A DNA stretch of 64,000 nt from Amborella trichopoda (lineage: Eukaryota > Streptophyta > Magnoliopsida > Amborellales > Amborellaceae). The notes beneath the pieces were generated by a model, which was not told the DNA's origin, searched no databases, and was given only the letters and a program-made list of their open reading frames with translations. The position numbers were made by a program, and so were the translations under genes. Below are positions 1 through 14,800 of the stretch, one piece after another. Positions within the stretch are counted from its first letter, which is position 1. The number at the start of each line of letters is the position of its first letter. The stretch covers positions 224,412-288,411 of the forward strand of contig NW_006499364.1 of assembly GCF_000471905.2 (NCBI RefSeq), written 5' to 3'.

Positions 1-3000
1 TTCAACTTCTTGAAAATTCACAGAAAATAAGAAATAATACTGAAAATTAATTAAAACTACTGGGAAGACTTATTGGAAGATGCCTGGAGTTACCCTCATA
101 GGTCTTGGTACACCCCACACCTAATTCCCTGACCGATGGTGCACTTTTACTCCTTCAAGTGTTGCTGAAAATTCTGAGATGGGAAGTTTTTCGGGCTATA
201 CTTTCAATCTAGGGTATCATAGAGCTCAAAAACTTACTAGGGTTTCTACAATCCCTATAGACACAAATTATAGTTGAATTTGTAAGTTGATCTCTCTCTA
301 GGGTGGGCTTTCTCCATTCTTTTCTTCAAAATACTAAAAAACCTTACTCTAGGGGTTTTACTATACACATATAAGAGGAGAGAAGGTGGTGTGCCTCGCT
401 ATGGGGTAAATAGAGGGGAGGCACATGACTTCTAATTTTTTTAGAGATAAAAAATATGGCGCGAGGGAGAGAGATCTTGTTGTTATGTTTGAAAGAGAGA
501 AGGAAATCTATCTCCCAATTTGAAATAAGATTTCTATAGGTATGCTTTATCTAATTTCCAGCTAGACCTTTTACGATAATTTAAGAAATCTGTGGGTTAA
601 GAGAGATTTAATCAGAGCCATCCATCCCACAAATCAGCTATCATAATTTTGAGTAGAAAGATTGGAACCTTATTCCCTTAGATGTTGACCTCATATCCAA
701 CTCCTATTTAAATTTAAAATATAACCAATCTTATCATTATCTAGATCTCTCATAATCTATAAGAAATCAAGGGTAATTTGTATTTTAAAACTCCCACTAG
801 AATTGGAAACCAAATCTTATTTAAAATTAAAATATTTTCAATCTAATTTAAAATCAAATATTAAGAAAATAGGGTGTGTCCCCCTTTTCCCAAAAAGTGG
901 CATGCCCGATTTTTTTAAAAAGTGGCATGCCCACCTTTTCTTAACACAAATTTAGGCGTTGCCCCTTGGTGGGCCCATACAAAAAAACATACACGCACAT
1001 GTGGGGCTGGATCCTTGGTCTCACATTTGTTGTTTCAAGTTTTGAAAATTTCAGAAATACTCGTTAATGAAAATTACAGCAGAAATAATATTTTAAAATT
1101 CTGAACTATATTTTAAAATCATAAAAATATTTTATAATACCAAAATAAAATATACTAGGAGTGGACTGGTACTAATGGATCAAAATTAGCGATAATAAGG
1201 GCTATCCAGTTGCCCTAGAAACTATGGTTCATTACTGTTCTTTTATCTAACTCAACAATGACCCATGACACAGTCTCATTTCAGGGGCTCATGCTTGGCT
1301 TGTCAAAGTTGGACAATAAACAACGGGACCATGATTGTGGAATGTGGATTTCAATTCTCCATTTAAGTGTAAATGTAGCACTTGTCACCATAGTGCAAAG
1401 GAGGTTCTCTCTATGTACATGTACATGTGTCCCTCTATAGGGTTGCTTCCTAGTTTTACGGTTGTCATGTGTACATATCGTATGGAAGTTTGTTGAGGCT
1501 TTGGCCCTTGCTCTCACAAGCCTACAACCGCACATAAGACCTAACAATTCTCCTGGCCTATAAATATAATCGCTGGGCATCTCTCCGACTTCAATAAGGG
1601 ATAACCCCCCACTGTAAACCCTTTCGGTTGTGCCATATACCCAGGGATAAGGATTTTGGACATGACCACGACTGTAAACTGCCCAACCCTTGGTTAGTCA
1701 ACACAACATTCCTACTGAAGTACAAGCTTTCTAAGTCTTTAAAGGCCACAAAAACCCAACATGTCCCACTTGGCCTTTGAAGGTCATAAAATCACTTCCC
1801 CTCTTAAGCCCATCACATGTACATGTTTGGCAAAAACATTTGGTTCGAATCCTTTTGTCAAAGGCTTTGCTAACATTGCCTCTGTCGGGAGATATGCAAT
1901 CTGAATCTCTCCTGCTCGGATCTCGTTGCAAATATAGTAGTAGCATGGCTTTATATGTATCGATTTCTTGTGAAACCTCTACGCTTTTGATACGCAAATA
2001 GCTGCCAGGTTGTCGTAGAAGATTCTGACACATGGACACTTCATTAGAGCAATCTAAGTTGATTCAGGAACGTCTTCAACCAGACTGCTTCTTTATCCGT
2101 GAGACATCAAGCCATATACTCTGACTCCATAGTCGAGAGTGCAACAATATCTTGTTTCTTTGAGCACCAGGAAACAACTCCACTTGTATGCATGAAGATA
2201 TGTCTGGATGTAGACTTGATCTCATCTGGATGACTCTGATAGTCTGCATCTGAATATCTTTGTATCTATATATCTGATCCTTCTTCATAACTGAGTGCGT
2301 AATTAACAGTTCCCTTCAAATATCGTAGACTCTTTTTATGGCCTTCTAGTGCTCCATGCCTGGATTACTTTGGAACATGTTAATCAAACACATGGAAAAC
2401 GATAAATGTAGTCTTGTCCTTGACATAACATACATTAGTGACCCAACTACACTTCTGTATGGAATTCTTTACATGGTGCCCTTTTCTTCTGGAGTAGTGG
2501 GACACATGGCTAGGCTAAGCTTGGTTTTCTTATCAATGGGGGTTAATACGAGTCGACAATTTTCCATTGCAAATCTTTCAAGATTTTTCTTACAATATGT
2601 CTCTTGAGATAATTGAATAATACTTTTTTTTTTTGTTTCGGGTAATTTTGATTTCCAAAACATATGATGCGTCTCCAACATCTTTCATATCAAAATGTTG
2701 TGACAAGTAAGCTTTTGTCTCCAGTACGAGAAGCATCGATCTACTGGCAATTAACATGTCATCCACATATAGAGAGATGAAAATCACATCACTCCCAATG
2801 ACCTTGACATATATACAACATATCTCCTGGTTAAGCACAAAACCAACAGATGATGAGGTCTCTAGAAATTTAATGTACTAGTACCTTTATGCGTGTTTAA
2901 GGCCATAAACATTAGGTTTTCCTTACTTTTTTCTATGAAGCCCTCTGGTTGTTTCATATAAATTTCTTCTTCTAGCTTCCCATTTAGAACTGCAGTCTTA

Positions 3001-3737
3001 ACATTTATCTGATGGAGTTCGAAGTCGAAATAGGCTGTTATAGCTATTAAGATTCTAATGGAAGGGAATTTTGCTATAGGGGAGAAGGTCTCATCATAAT
3101 CTATTCCTTTTTCCTGGGTAAAGCCTTTAACAACTAATCTGGCTTTGAATATCTGAAACTTCCCTTCTGAGTTTAATTTCTTCTTATAAATCCACTTGCA
3201 GCATATGGGTTTTCTATCAGGAAGTAGTTTCACTAGTTCCCAAACATTTTTTTGCTTAGGCGAGTTAAGTTCATGAATTGTGGCTTCTTCCCATTGTGCC
3301 TTTTCATGGCACGGTATGGCTTTTTAGTAGGAACAGGGTTCATGTAGGGATTCTTCTTTAATTTTCTCATAACATTCTCCTAGGTAGGTGAAGAAGTCTG
3401 GTTTTCTCCTAATTAGGTTACTTCTCCTAGGATGAGGTGGTTCGGGATCCATGGCCCGATATTTATCATTTTCTAACTCATGAAACTTGGCTTGTTTCAG
3501 AGTGGCATGACCCTCGAGGAACTCTTCCTCAAGGAAATGAACGTCCCTACTCTCAAGGACACCCCTTGTGTCAAGAATATAAAAGCAATATCCCTTTCCA
3601 TATGGTGAGTATCCCATAAAGATGGACATAACAGTTTTTGGATCCAATTTTGATATATTTTGATGGGGTATTATGATATGGACAGAGCATCCCCACACTC
3701 TAAGGTTATCACAGGACGGAGCATGACCGGTAAAAAT

Positions 3738-6604
3738 TGTTGGTGGTATAAGACCAATGGGCTAGAAATGCAATCTTTTAAAAAATTTCCATTGTATAAA
3801 AACGCAAGGGTTTAAATGCATGAATATCTTAATACAAACCATAATATATATATTCCTGCCTACAAACATGGTTTATACACATTTGAATAATAAAATTCAA
3901 CCCTAGTAGGTCCCTTACAAATCCCTTACTCAAAAATTCAATTAAACTGAATACAATATTCAAATAGTCACATTGTACATCTCTACAACATATTGCATGC
4001 CTTGCACTCGCAATTCCTCATTATATCAAAATTATATGATAATTTCATCTTCATTCTTCATCCACATCATATATCATAATAGCTCTTACACATCATACAC
4101 TTGATCATAATAATTCAATAAGATTTCAATTCGCATGACAATGATGCATAGCATTAAAGCTTATACCGCAAGATTAAAAAACAATCTCAATATTCACACA
4201 ACATACTCAATTTAACCAATCATGAATCCATTTAATAACTGTAAGTACATCAAATTAACATGCAAACATACATGGGGAAACCATGGTTCGGACCCCTTGT
4301 GCTCGGGCCACGAAGGGCCTTTTGAGGACTTAATTTTGTCCCATTGTCTAAGGCACGGGTGATAATAATAACTCAAGGAGATCAATCCAATGGGAAGCAA
4401 ATGATCACATTTATTTCACTTAATGGGGATCAAATCATGAGAGAGACATGTATCAAAATAGCCCTTCAAAGTTTGAGAGAGATACTACACAAAATAAGGA
4501 AGTTAGGGTGAAACTACACCATGTGGTCCGTAAGGGATCACACGAACTTTTCAACACTAAAAAGGGAACTCAATGGACTATTTTTTATGCTCAAATATGA
4601 TGAAATAAACCTCTCATCAGTTGTATATTTTCAGTTAAAATTCCAGAAAAATAAGATCAAGAAATCAAGTTGAAACTACTCAATATCATGGAGTAAGCAA
4701 GCTAGTCTACACATACTATGTGTATGGACTACACTATTGCTTTGGGACTCTTCAAATATCTAATTTTCATGACAAAAAATGAAGAAAGATACTGTAAATT
4801 AAGAATTACAGCAAGCTTTGATAATGGAAATGAGGTATGAATTAAAAATATGAGAAGAAAAATCAATACCTTAATGAAGCAATAGTATGGGCTTGATCAC
4901 ATAAATGATGGACTACTCCATGGAAGGGTCAAATGAAAGCTCAAGGAGGAAGAGAGTCTCATGGGTGACACACATTTTTGTCAAGGGCTCTCTCTCTTTG
5001 AAGTTACTTTTATACTTAGATCATAAGTTACTTTTATACTTAGATCATAAAGATGGATTTAATCTTGATCCTTAATGCCTTAGATCAATGGCACATGAGA
5101 GGCTTTTATCCAAGCCACTTATCCATATCTTATCACCAAGATTAATGGATGAGTTTTTGACACCTTTCATTTCTTAAAACTTAGGTTTATAGTCATTTTA
5201 CCTTGAAGCCTTTAGCTCCATATTTTATTTTCCGTTAAGTCCAAATTCATGTTTTCACTTATGCCCATGGTTTTTGAATAATTTGTGAGAGTCAATAAAA
5301 TACAAGGACATGGACATAAAGGTAATATGGAACATCCACACATGTGAATAAAATATCTTATGACACCACCAATAGGATTTTAACAACATTAAAGTTTCAT
5401 GTGGGTCAAGCCCATAAGGTGGTGCCACAGAAGATATATTCATATGCTACAAAATCATATGTGGATAATAATATGAATTAAATTAATTCTCAAAATTTCA
5501 TGATTTCACATGTGCCAAAAATGTCACATATAAGCAAATAAAAAACATGTGACTTAAATCAAACTTAAGTCATAACAATATATAACACTTTAAATAACAA
5601 GATAACATGTTATAACATAATACTAAGAAAAGAATTAATGACAAATAGGTTCCCGCATAGATATGATGTCAGCATGGTGTCATCCACAAGTGGGGAGGTG
5701 GGGGTTCCACGTGGCATCCCTATGGCCACTTGGGATCCATGTGGCATCCTCATAGAATGTTCTTGTTTGGTATTTATGTCAAACACATTTGAAAATCATA
5801 TTTTATTGTTTAAAAAAAAACTGAAAAAATATCTAAAAATCCCAAAAATTCTCTAAATAATTTCTCAATATTATTACGCAAATTTTCATCAATATAATAT
5901 TTTCTCATCAATTTTAGATTAATATGGGGCCAAAGGTAAATGAGATCTCTAGACTTATAACACTAGTCGGAGTCTTCCATTGGGCTAACCTGAACGACGT
6001 TCCACCGTTGTCTCAAGCCGACCCCATGGACTTATGCTCCACAATCTATGGCAGGGACACGTAATTGGTCACATCAAAGTCGTTGAGCCCGAGGTTCTCG
6101 TCACCAGGGGTTCAATGGATTACTGGAGCACCCCTGTGGGACATGTTCCAACTCAAATACAGGGGTCCTCTCAAAGCACATGCGCACTAACTCTTTAAGT
6201 CGAATAATACTATAGAAGAGTGACTTCCCCATATGACTGTGGGTGCATATACGATGGAACGGTCTCGTGTCAGGATACGGGCTCATGTGCTATGAGCCGA
6301 CCATTCCATACAGGGCGCATACTCTTTTAAATATTCGGGTTCTATTATTCTCGATTGGATTCTCCAAGCCCTGGCTTATCACATCAACTATGAGACATTC
6401 TAATCAATATAGTCCTGATTGGGAGGCGACCCTCACACCTCCCTGAGAGTTCACACTCTCAAAATGTATACTCTCAATGCCTCAAATACTCGAGGTATAT
6501 GAATGTGGGCCCAGTGCGCCAAGCACCCAGATTCAGTCTCTCTCTAACTCCCACTGAGTGTAAGACTATTGACTTTAAGGCCTTGAAATGCCACATAGCC
6601 AACA
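3738..6604 (+). mobile_element. Solo LTR of family B inside the Copia element
   Basis: Begins TGTTGGTGG and ends GCCAACA, 2,867 bp, flanked by a perfect 5 bp target duplication AAAAT (3733-3737 and 6605-6609). Copia pol similarity stops and resumes exactly at these points. No coding sequence of its own. Its relatives lie at 11967-14527, about 24761-26820 and 62793-64000. Confidence 0.88.
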
Positions 6605-8748
6605 AAAATATCACGAGGAGTTAGTGGGACAACTTTTATGGGAGTCCGATTAAGGATATAGTTGGCTGTGAAAACTGCTTCTCCCAAAAAATCTACGGGA
6701 GAGTTTAGCATGTTTCATAGCACTCCTTAGCATTTTTATCAGGGTCCAATTACAGCTCTCAGGTACCCCATTTTGCTGAGTTTATGACATAATATACTGA
6801 TGTATAATACCATGCTCCGTACCAAATTATAATACCATGCTCAATATAAAATTCTTTAAATAGAAGTGTGGAATATTCTCGATCCCTATCAAATGTAAGG
6901 ACTTTAATTTTCTGGTTTGTTTGGGTTTCTACAATGGCTTTATACTCTTTGAACTGGTTTAGGGCTTCAGACTTTTCACTTAACAGATAGACATGGCCTA
7001 AATGGGAATGATCATTAATGAAAGTGATAAAGTACCTCTTGTGGCTGTTAGTGGCCACATTCGTAGGTCCATAAATATCACTATGGACAACCTCTAATAT
7101 GCCAATAGCTCGCTGAGCTTTCGCAAAGGATTTCTTAACCAGCTTTCGTTTAACACATAATTCACAGACACTAGTTAAGTCTCCATTGAGATTTTTTAAT
7201 AATTCATCTCTCTTTAATCTCACCATCCTTTTAGGATTTATGTGCCCTAGTCTCATGTGCCATATATACGCGTCGTCTTTGTCATCATTATTACACGAGA
7301 CATAAGAAATGGAATTGTTTATAACAATTGAACATGAACCATCTACAAGATGACCATTCATGGCTAATTCATCTTCATATTTCACCTTCACCTTATTACC
7401 AGTAAAAATGGTGGAGTAGCCTTCCTTAGCCAATTTAGCGATCGAAACCAAACTCCTCCTCATCTCAGGACCATAAAGAGTTTGCTTTAGGGACCTGCTT
7501 TTTCCATTTTCAAGTTGAAGAACGAAATCACAAATACCCAGAATTTCAATATTTTGATTCTCACCCATATAGATGTACTGATCCCCAAGGGCAACATGCT
7601 TGAAATTTCTATACCCGTCCTTGGTGTTTGACACTTGGGTAGTGGACCCTGACTCAAAACACCATGACCCTACTTTAGGGTCTGTTAGCATAGTCTCAAG
7701 GAGCACCCAAGCATGCTTGCTATTGGCGTTGGGATTCGTATTCTTGGGTGCTTTATAATACTTCGCGATGTGCCCAAATTTCTTATAGTTATAGCGCTGG
7801 GTATTCTTAAAATTCTTCTTCTTAGACCCATTATTTCCCTTTTGATTCTCATTGATTTTATTCTTATTCTTGCCTTTGCCTTTCTACTTCTTGAATGAAC
7901 CAGAGTTGGGTTTAAGGTTTACCAGATTTACGGAGTCTTTCCAGGCTAAAGTATGTGAGACAATTTCCTTTCTTCTTTGGCTTTAAGTTTGGTGATGTTG
8001 TCATCCAACTTCCGCATGCTCTCCCTTGCGATAAGGCCTGAAATGAAGCTTTCCCATGATCTCGGCATAGAATTCAACTAATGGCAGATTAACATATTTT
8101 CATCCGGGTTAACTTGTATAACCTCAACTTCATGAACTAAAGCCCTAAACTGCTATATATGCGCGATTAATTTTCCTACTTTCATCTTCAAATCTGAGTA
8201 TTGTTTCATAGTCATTATCTTTCTAGTGAAAGAAGGTGAGGCATAATCGGTCTCAAGTCGTTCATGAATCTCCTTTGCAGTCTTTAGGTGCTCATAGTCG
8301 AGAGTATGGTTGTCATCCATGGCTATAAGTAGACATGCTTTGCTAGAGTATTTTTCGCTCCCACTGAGTATAAGCTTATCTTATGGTCTGCCTTTCATAA
8401 GCATTTCCTCTTGGGACTGGTGAGGGGTCATCAGTAAGCATTTTGCTAAGTCCTTCAAAGAGGACATAGCCTATTTTTCTCTTCCAATTAGCATAGTTCT
8501 TCCCATCAAATCTTCCAGACTTAATGAATTCAGCTAAGAAACCTTTTGATGTCATGTTTCTAGACTTGAATTAAAATAAAAACTTCTAAACTATGGCAGT
8601 AATATATAGACTAATGAAATGAGTGGCTATTTAGAACTTAAGGTATTAAATTCAAAAAAAATTATTTTATTTTTATTCCAAATAACTAAATTGCACTTAC
8701 ATGTGCCGCTATATATTGCTGTAAATTAAAATAATATCCTAGATATTG

Positions 8749-9310
8749 TTCGGTTTTTGTGACCTTTAAAGGGCTAGAGAGCTTGTAAAAATGATGTGTA
8801 GTGGAATATGCATTTCAATGGAGTATTTGTATTGATTGACCTAAGGGTTGGACGGTTTATAGCCTTGGTCATGTCCATAACCCTTGGCCCTGGGTATGTG
8901 GCACAACCGAGAAGGGTTTACAGTGGGTCGTCCCTTGTTTAGGTTGGAAAGATGCCTAGGGATCATGTTTGTGAGCCAAGAGAACTGTGTGGTCTCATGT
9001 GTGCGGTTGTAGGCCTGTAAGAGCAAAAGCCAAAACCTCAACAAACTTTTACATGACATGTACATATGACAGCCACGTGGGAAGCAACCCTTTTCTTACA
9101 AGGAGACGTGCACATGTGCATCGAGAGAGCCCCATTTTGCACTGTAGTGACAAGGGTTAAACTTGCTCTTAAAGGGGAACTGTAATTCACATTCCAGGAT
9201 CATAGTCCCACTATTTTATTATCCAACTTTGACAAGCCAATCCTACGTCCCTGCAAAGAGATTATGGGTCATGAGACTTTGCTGAGTTGGATAAAAGAAC
9301 AGTTGTGGAT
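8749..9310 (-). repeat. Inverted copy of the LTR end within the Copia 5' LTR
   Basis: Starts TGTTCGGTTTTTGTGACC and matches the reverse complement of about 10560-11108 along its length (for example gaccacacagttctctt at 10880s against aagagaactgtgtggtc at 8980s). The arms are separated by about 1.25 kb of LTR. Confidence 0.75.
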
Positions 9311-9765
9311 TGGGGTTTTTAGGGCGAGGAAGACTCATTGGACGATGCTTGGAGTTACCCTCCCCTGTTTTTGTACACCTCATACCCGATTCCCTGACTA
9401 ATGACGCACGTTTACTCCTTTCAGTGTTGTTGAAACTTCTGAGATAGGAAAGCTTTGTAGGCAATACTTTTTTTTCGAGGGTTTTTGATAGCTCTAAATC
9501 AACTAGGGTTTATAGAAACCCTATGGGAACAAAAGATGGCTGTGCTTGAGAGTTGATCTCTCTCTAAGTTGGTTTTCTCCTTTCTTTTCTCCAAAAAACA
9601 GCAAGCCTGGTTTTAAAGTTCATCTTTTTTCTTTAGTAGAAGCTACTCAAATAAGGAGAGAGAAAGAGAGAGACATGACTCTCTCTAAGAGTAGAGAGGG
9701 TGGCATGGAGCATATAGGAGAGAGAAAGATGGCATGAAACCAAAAGGATAGAAGAGTGGGTGGCG

Positions 9766-9768
<3 letters not shown>

Positions 9769-9806
<38 letters not shown>
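9769..9806 (+). repeat. (GA)n microsatellite
   Basis: About 19 uninterrupted GA units in the Copia 5' LTR. The same site in sister LTR copies (16344-16371, 21074-21105, 29658-29680) also has GA runs, so it is an inherited feature of the LTR. Confidence 0.95.
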
Positions 9807-9809
<3 letters not shown>

Positions 9810-11848
9810 TTGTGGTATGAGAGAAATCTCTTGTAATGAGAGAGAGGGCTTAAATCTTGTTTAAATAAAAACAAGATCTATTCCCTGTTTTGAATAGGAT
9901 CCTAATTTAAGTATGCCTTATCTAATTTCCAGTGAGACTTTTAGGATAATTAGGAAATCTATGGGGCGAGAGTGATTTAATTAGAGCCATGTATCTCACA
10001 AATCAGCCACCCAAATAGGAACCTTATCCCCTTAAACTTTGACCCATATCCAACTCCTATTTAAATTTGAAATACAAAATTTAAACATAATCTAGATTTC
10101 GCATAATCAAGGATGATCTATATTTTAAAATTCCCTCTAAAATAGGAAACCAAATCTTATTAATAGATTCATATCTAATTCAAAATCAAATATTAAAAAA
10201 ATGGGGTGTGCGCCCCCTTGGGCTAAATTTGTGGCATGCCCCCCTTTTTGCTAAAAAGGTGGCGTGCCACTTTTTGCTTAAATTTTTTTTTAGCGTGGCA
10301 TCCAGGGGGCACTGGGCACCACATGAAGAAAACACACATGTGGTGCTGGATCCTTGGTCCCGCATGTGTCATCTTAAGTTCTGAAAAATTTCAAAAATAC
10401 CCTTTTAATATATTTTACATTAGAAATAATATTTTAAAATTCTGAAAAAATATTTAAAAATCATAAAAATATTTCTAATACAAAAATAAAATGTACTAGG
10501 AGTGGACTGGTACCAATAGGTCAGAATTAACAATAATAAGGGCATTTCACTCACCCTAGAAACCACGATCCGCAACGTTTTCTTATCCAACCCAACAAGA
10601 CCCATGACCCATAGTCTCATTTCAGAGCTCATGATTGGCTTGTCAAAGTTGAACAATAAACAGTGGGATCATGTTCCTAGAATGTAGATTTCAGTTTCCT
10701 CTTTAAGAGCAACTTTAGCATTTATTACTACAGTACAAACGGGGCTCTCTCTATGCACATATAAACGTGTCCCTCTATAGGGCTGCTTCCCAGTAATGCG
10801 GCTGTTATGTGTACATGTCGTGTGGAAGTGTGTTAAGGCTTTGGCCCTTGCTCTGACAGGCTTATAACCGCACACATGAGACCACACAGTTCTCTTTGCC
10901 TACAAACATTATGCCTGGGCATCTCTTCGACCTCGACATGGGATGATCCACTGCAAACTCTTTTCGGTAGTGTCACATGCCTAGGGGTAAGGGTTTTGGA
11001 CATGACCAGGGCCATAAACGGCCCAACCTTTGGTCAGTCAACACACACTCCCACTGGAGTGCATATTTTACAAGCTCTCTAGGCCTTTAATGGCCACGAA
11101 ACCCAACAACCATTTTCGAAATGGGGTCGTAATAGCAACTTTGATATCAAGGAGAAGAGTTATGCCTACTATGTGAAGCCATAGTATTTTTTTTTCAGGG
11201 TTATTTTTAAGACAAGTTTGTGTCAATATATTTTCATCGAGGGCATAAGTGTCAGGTTTGAGTCTAATTTTACTTAGGAGTTCTAATTACATTAGAATTA
11301 GGTAAGGAGATATCAATAAAGTCTATAAATTTGGTTAAGTCAGGGTTAATATTTAGAAACATTGTTTCCTTGAATTCTTGTAAATTATGCAAAACTATTG
11401 AAGCTAGGCTTGTTAGCTTCTTTTTAATTTTGAAGCAACTCATCCGTTTATTTAAGAAATCTATGTTTCCTTTGGTATAAATTGCATCATTTGGTATTGG
11501 AGGAGGCCATCCCTCCCAAAGCACCAGTCTACCCGTTGAAAGTTTGCTCAATGGCAACTAAAGGTTGATGTGGTGATCACGGCCAAGGTGGTGGAGGTGT
11601 GCCAACACAAGAATATTTGAGAATCTGATGAGGGGTGTCGAGGAATTGAGACTTTGAGTGGAACACCCCACCAGCTCTAAACGAGGGGATTCCGTCGCTC
11701 ATGATAGTGAAGGATTTAAGGCCAAGGAGGTGAAATATGTTCGTTAATCAGGTTAAGAGAATGCTGCATTAGAAGATCGTTTGTTTCGAGCTCCAAAAGT
11801 TTTAGATCAATTGTCTGGGTCGATATACTTGATTTTTCATGCAGATTG

Positions 11849-14800
11849 TGTTTGGGTTTGTGGTCTTCAAAGTCTGTCAGAACTAAGTGAAAATAATAAT
11901 TATAATAAATTGTAGACTTTAGTTAGAGTATATGATTGGTTGACATATCCAAGATTAGGTAGCTTATGATGTGGTACAAAGTCCAGGACTTCAGGAACAC
12001 TTTAATTGAACCAAAAACAACTATACAACTTGGTACTTCATTACAAAACTCTTTCTTCTACAATGCAAATACACAACTATAGTTCTTAAACACAATGATA
12101 CAAACTTCTTAGACTTTACATACCTCTGAAAATCAACTCTAAAACAGTCCCCTTATGGGGCAAATTACATGCCACTCGCACCAACTCAAAATTGAAACAC
12201 TTAGTTACATACATTGGATGTACACCTTCACATAATCAAATTACATGAACCAAACTGCCACAATAGTTACAACAGAGTAATAATAATAAAACAGAGGTAT
12301 TAGAGTGCCAAAAGTACTCGGGAAGCCAATGGTTCGAACCTCTTGTGCCCGGCCCACGATCAGAGCTTTTGAGGACTTAATCTTGTCCCAAAGATGAGTG
12401 CACGCGTGGTTTATTTAACTCAAGGGTATCTATCCAATTTGGGAAGCTTAAACACCTTTAAAGCACTTCTTATGGTCCATAATCAATAACAAAATCAACC
12501 CACAACTGTTTGCAAAAAGGAACTAGTAGGATCCGATCAAAATCGAGTGAGATAGAGTAAAACTATGTAGTATAATCGGACCACCAAAACGGGATTGCAT
12601 GCAAAAGTGTAGACTCTAAATGATTCAAAGAGGTAATAGATGTCTGGAATTTGAAAGTTGAGTATAAGAAATGCACCAGAAAAATCCGGGTCGAGAAAAT
12701 CAAGGGAAAACTATACTCAATCAAAGGATCATCATGGTATGAAGCTTGTAGTCAAATGGATGACTACCCTATAAAAGCCAATCATAACGATTACATGAAG
12801 CAAGGGTAAAATGTTTACAAATCTACTGTAACTATGAATTTATAGCAAGTTTTAAAGTGAAAGACGATGAAGAACAATTGAGAAAACTCAGTGGAGGGTT
12901 ACCTTGACGATTGCTTAATATGAACTAGATCTCATATATTGAAGGATCACATAAAAACTCCAAATATGATCAATGGAACAAGTTCTACAATAGCTGGTAC
13001 GTGGAGCTCATGGGAGTTCTTGCTCTCTCTCTAGGTTCCTTTTGCTTGTGAAATTCGTTTTTAAAAAGATGGGGTTATGTTGGACCAAAAGATTGTATTT
13101 ATATGAAGTGTTTGAGTAAGATTAGATCTCAACCATTGATGCATCTCATCAATGGTACATGAGAGGCTAATTTTCCTAGCCACTCATCCCCATCCACCAT
13201 CAAGATGAAAGGTTGAGATTTGCTACCATTATCACCCACTAAAACCCTAAGTCAAAGCCATATTTACCTTTTTGTCCTCAGCAGCATATTTTTATTCCAA
13301 ACAAGTCCAAGTGTACTTACAAAAATGCCCTCAACATTTCTTTAATTCAAGAGTGCTGAGAATGTTCAAGGGCACAAAATAGTAAATGACAACATGGCAT
13401 GGGAAAGGCAAAAATGAGGGTTATGACACCACCTATAGGATCAACACAACCCACACCCTTCACATGCACTCTTCCCTTTCACATGGGTCATACTAATGAG
13501 GTGCATCTACATGAAATATTCACATGCAATGTAACCTATGTGGATATTAATTTTAATAATAAATTTTATCCCAAAAATTCTCTTAGCTTCACACAAGCCA
13601 TGTATGTCACATGTGTGACAATAATCCATGTTATTAAAATGTAACCTTAAATTATAACCATAGAACATAAGGTTTGAAGATTAAATAATTAAGTGTCAAA
13701 AGGAGGTTCACGCCCAAAATAATAGGGGGCCTAATGTGAGGGGCCCATGGTGCCATGTGGCCACCCTACAGTCACTCGGGTGCCACATGGCATCCGCATG
13801 GATGTCCTCATTTGGAATTAAGGTCAAACAATTTTGAAAGACACATTTTTGTGCTTTAAAAAATAAAAAAAATAAAAAATACCAATAAATATTTGAAACA
13901 TACTTACATATTTTTACATCATTTCTCATCATAATGAAATCTCAAGGCTTTGACTTAGTAACGTGAGTACTCCATTGGGCTAGTCCCGAATGATGCTCCA
14001 CCGGTGTCTCAAGTTGACCCAACAGACCTATGCTCCACATTCTACGGCAGAGACACATAATTGATCACATCAAAGTCACTGAGCCAGAGCTTCCCACCAT
14101 CCGGCTTCTCAATGGATTACAGGTGTACCCTTGTGGGACATATTACTATTATATGACAGGGGTCCTCTCAAATTACATCTGCACAATCAGGATACAGATT
14201 CATGTTCCTTAAGTCTTAACCATTCCATACAGATCCAACTCTCATCACAAGACACTCGGGTTCTTTTACACTCGATTGGTAACTCCAAGGCATGGCTAAT
14301 CACATCAATATGAGGCATTCTAACCTATATAGTCCTAACTCGGAGGTGACCCTCACACCTTGTAGAGTGATCATTCTCTCAAAACGTAAACTCTCAATGC
14401 CTCATACGCCCTCGGGGTATTAGAACATGGGCCTCAGTTCGCAAAGCACCCATATTCTATTTCTCACTCACTTCCACTAAGCCAGACACTCTTGGCATTA
14501 AGGCCTTGAAAGGTTATATTGCTAACAGTTTATTGCCCAAGTCACGTCTAAAACCCTTTCCCTTTAGCGTAGGCATTACCGTTGAGTGTTATTGGAGGGT
14601 CATCCCTTGTTGAGATTGGAGAGATTCCTAAGGATGGTTTGTAGGCTAGGAAAGCTTGGTGGTCTCCTATATTTGGTCATAGGCCTGTGAGAGCACAGGC
14701 TTAAGTCCTTAATAGACTTCTGCCTGACATGTACATATGACAACCGCATTCAGGAAAATAATCTTGTAGAGGGATACATGTAAATGTGCATAAAGAGAGT

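Larger units (their letters stand above)
1..11108 (-). mobile_element. Ty1/Copia LTR retrotransposon (family A), broken, continues left of the window
   Basis: Minus-strand fossil. Parts: 3' LTR 1-1761 (left end outside the window), RNase H and reverse transcriptase region about 1770-3730, integrase and pre-integrase region about 6610-7700, protease and gag-like region about 7700-8560, 5' LTR about 8615-11108. The Copia order integrase before RT is clear. A solo LTR of another family (3738-6604) is inserted in pol, and the 5' LTR carries an inverted LTR segment. The LTR reads TGAAA...CCCAACA on the plus strand. The coding region has many breaks; the element is old and inactive. Confidence 0.85.
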
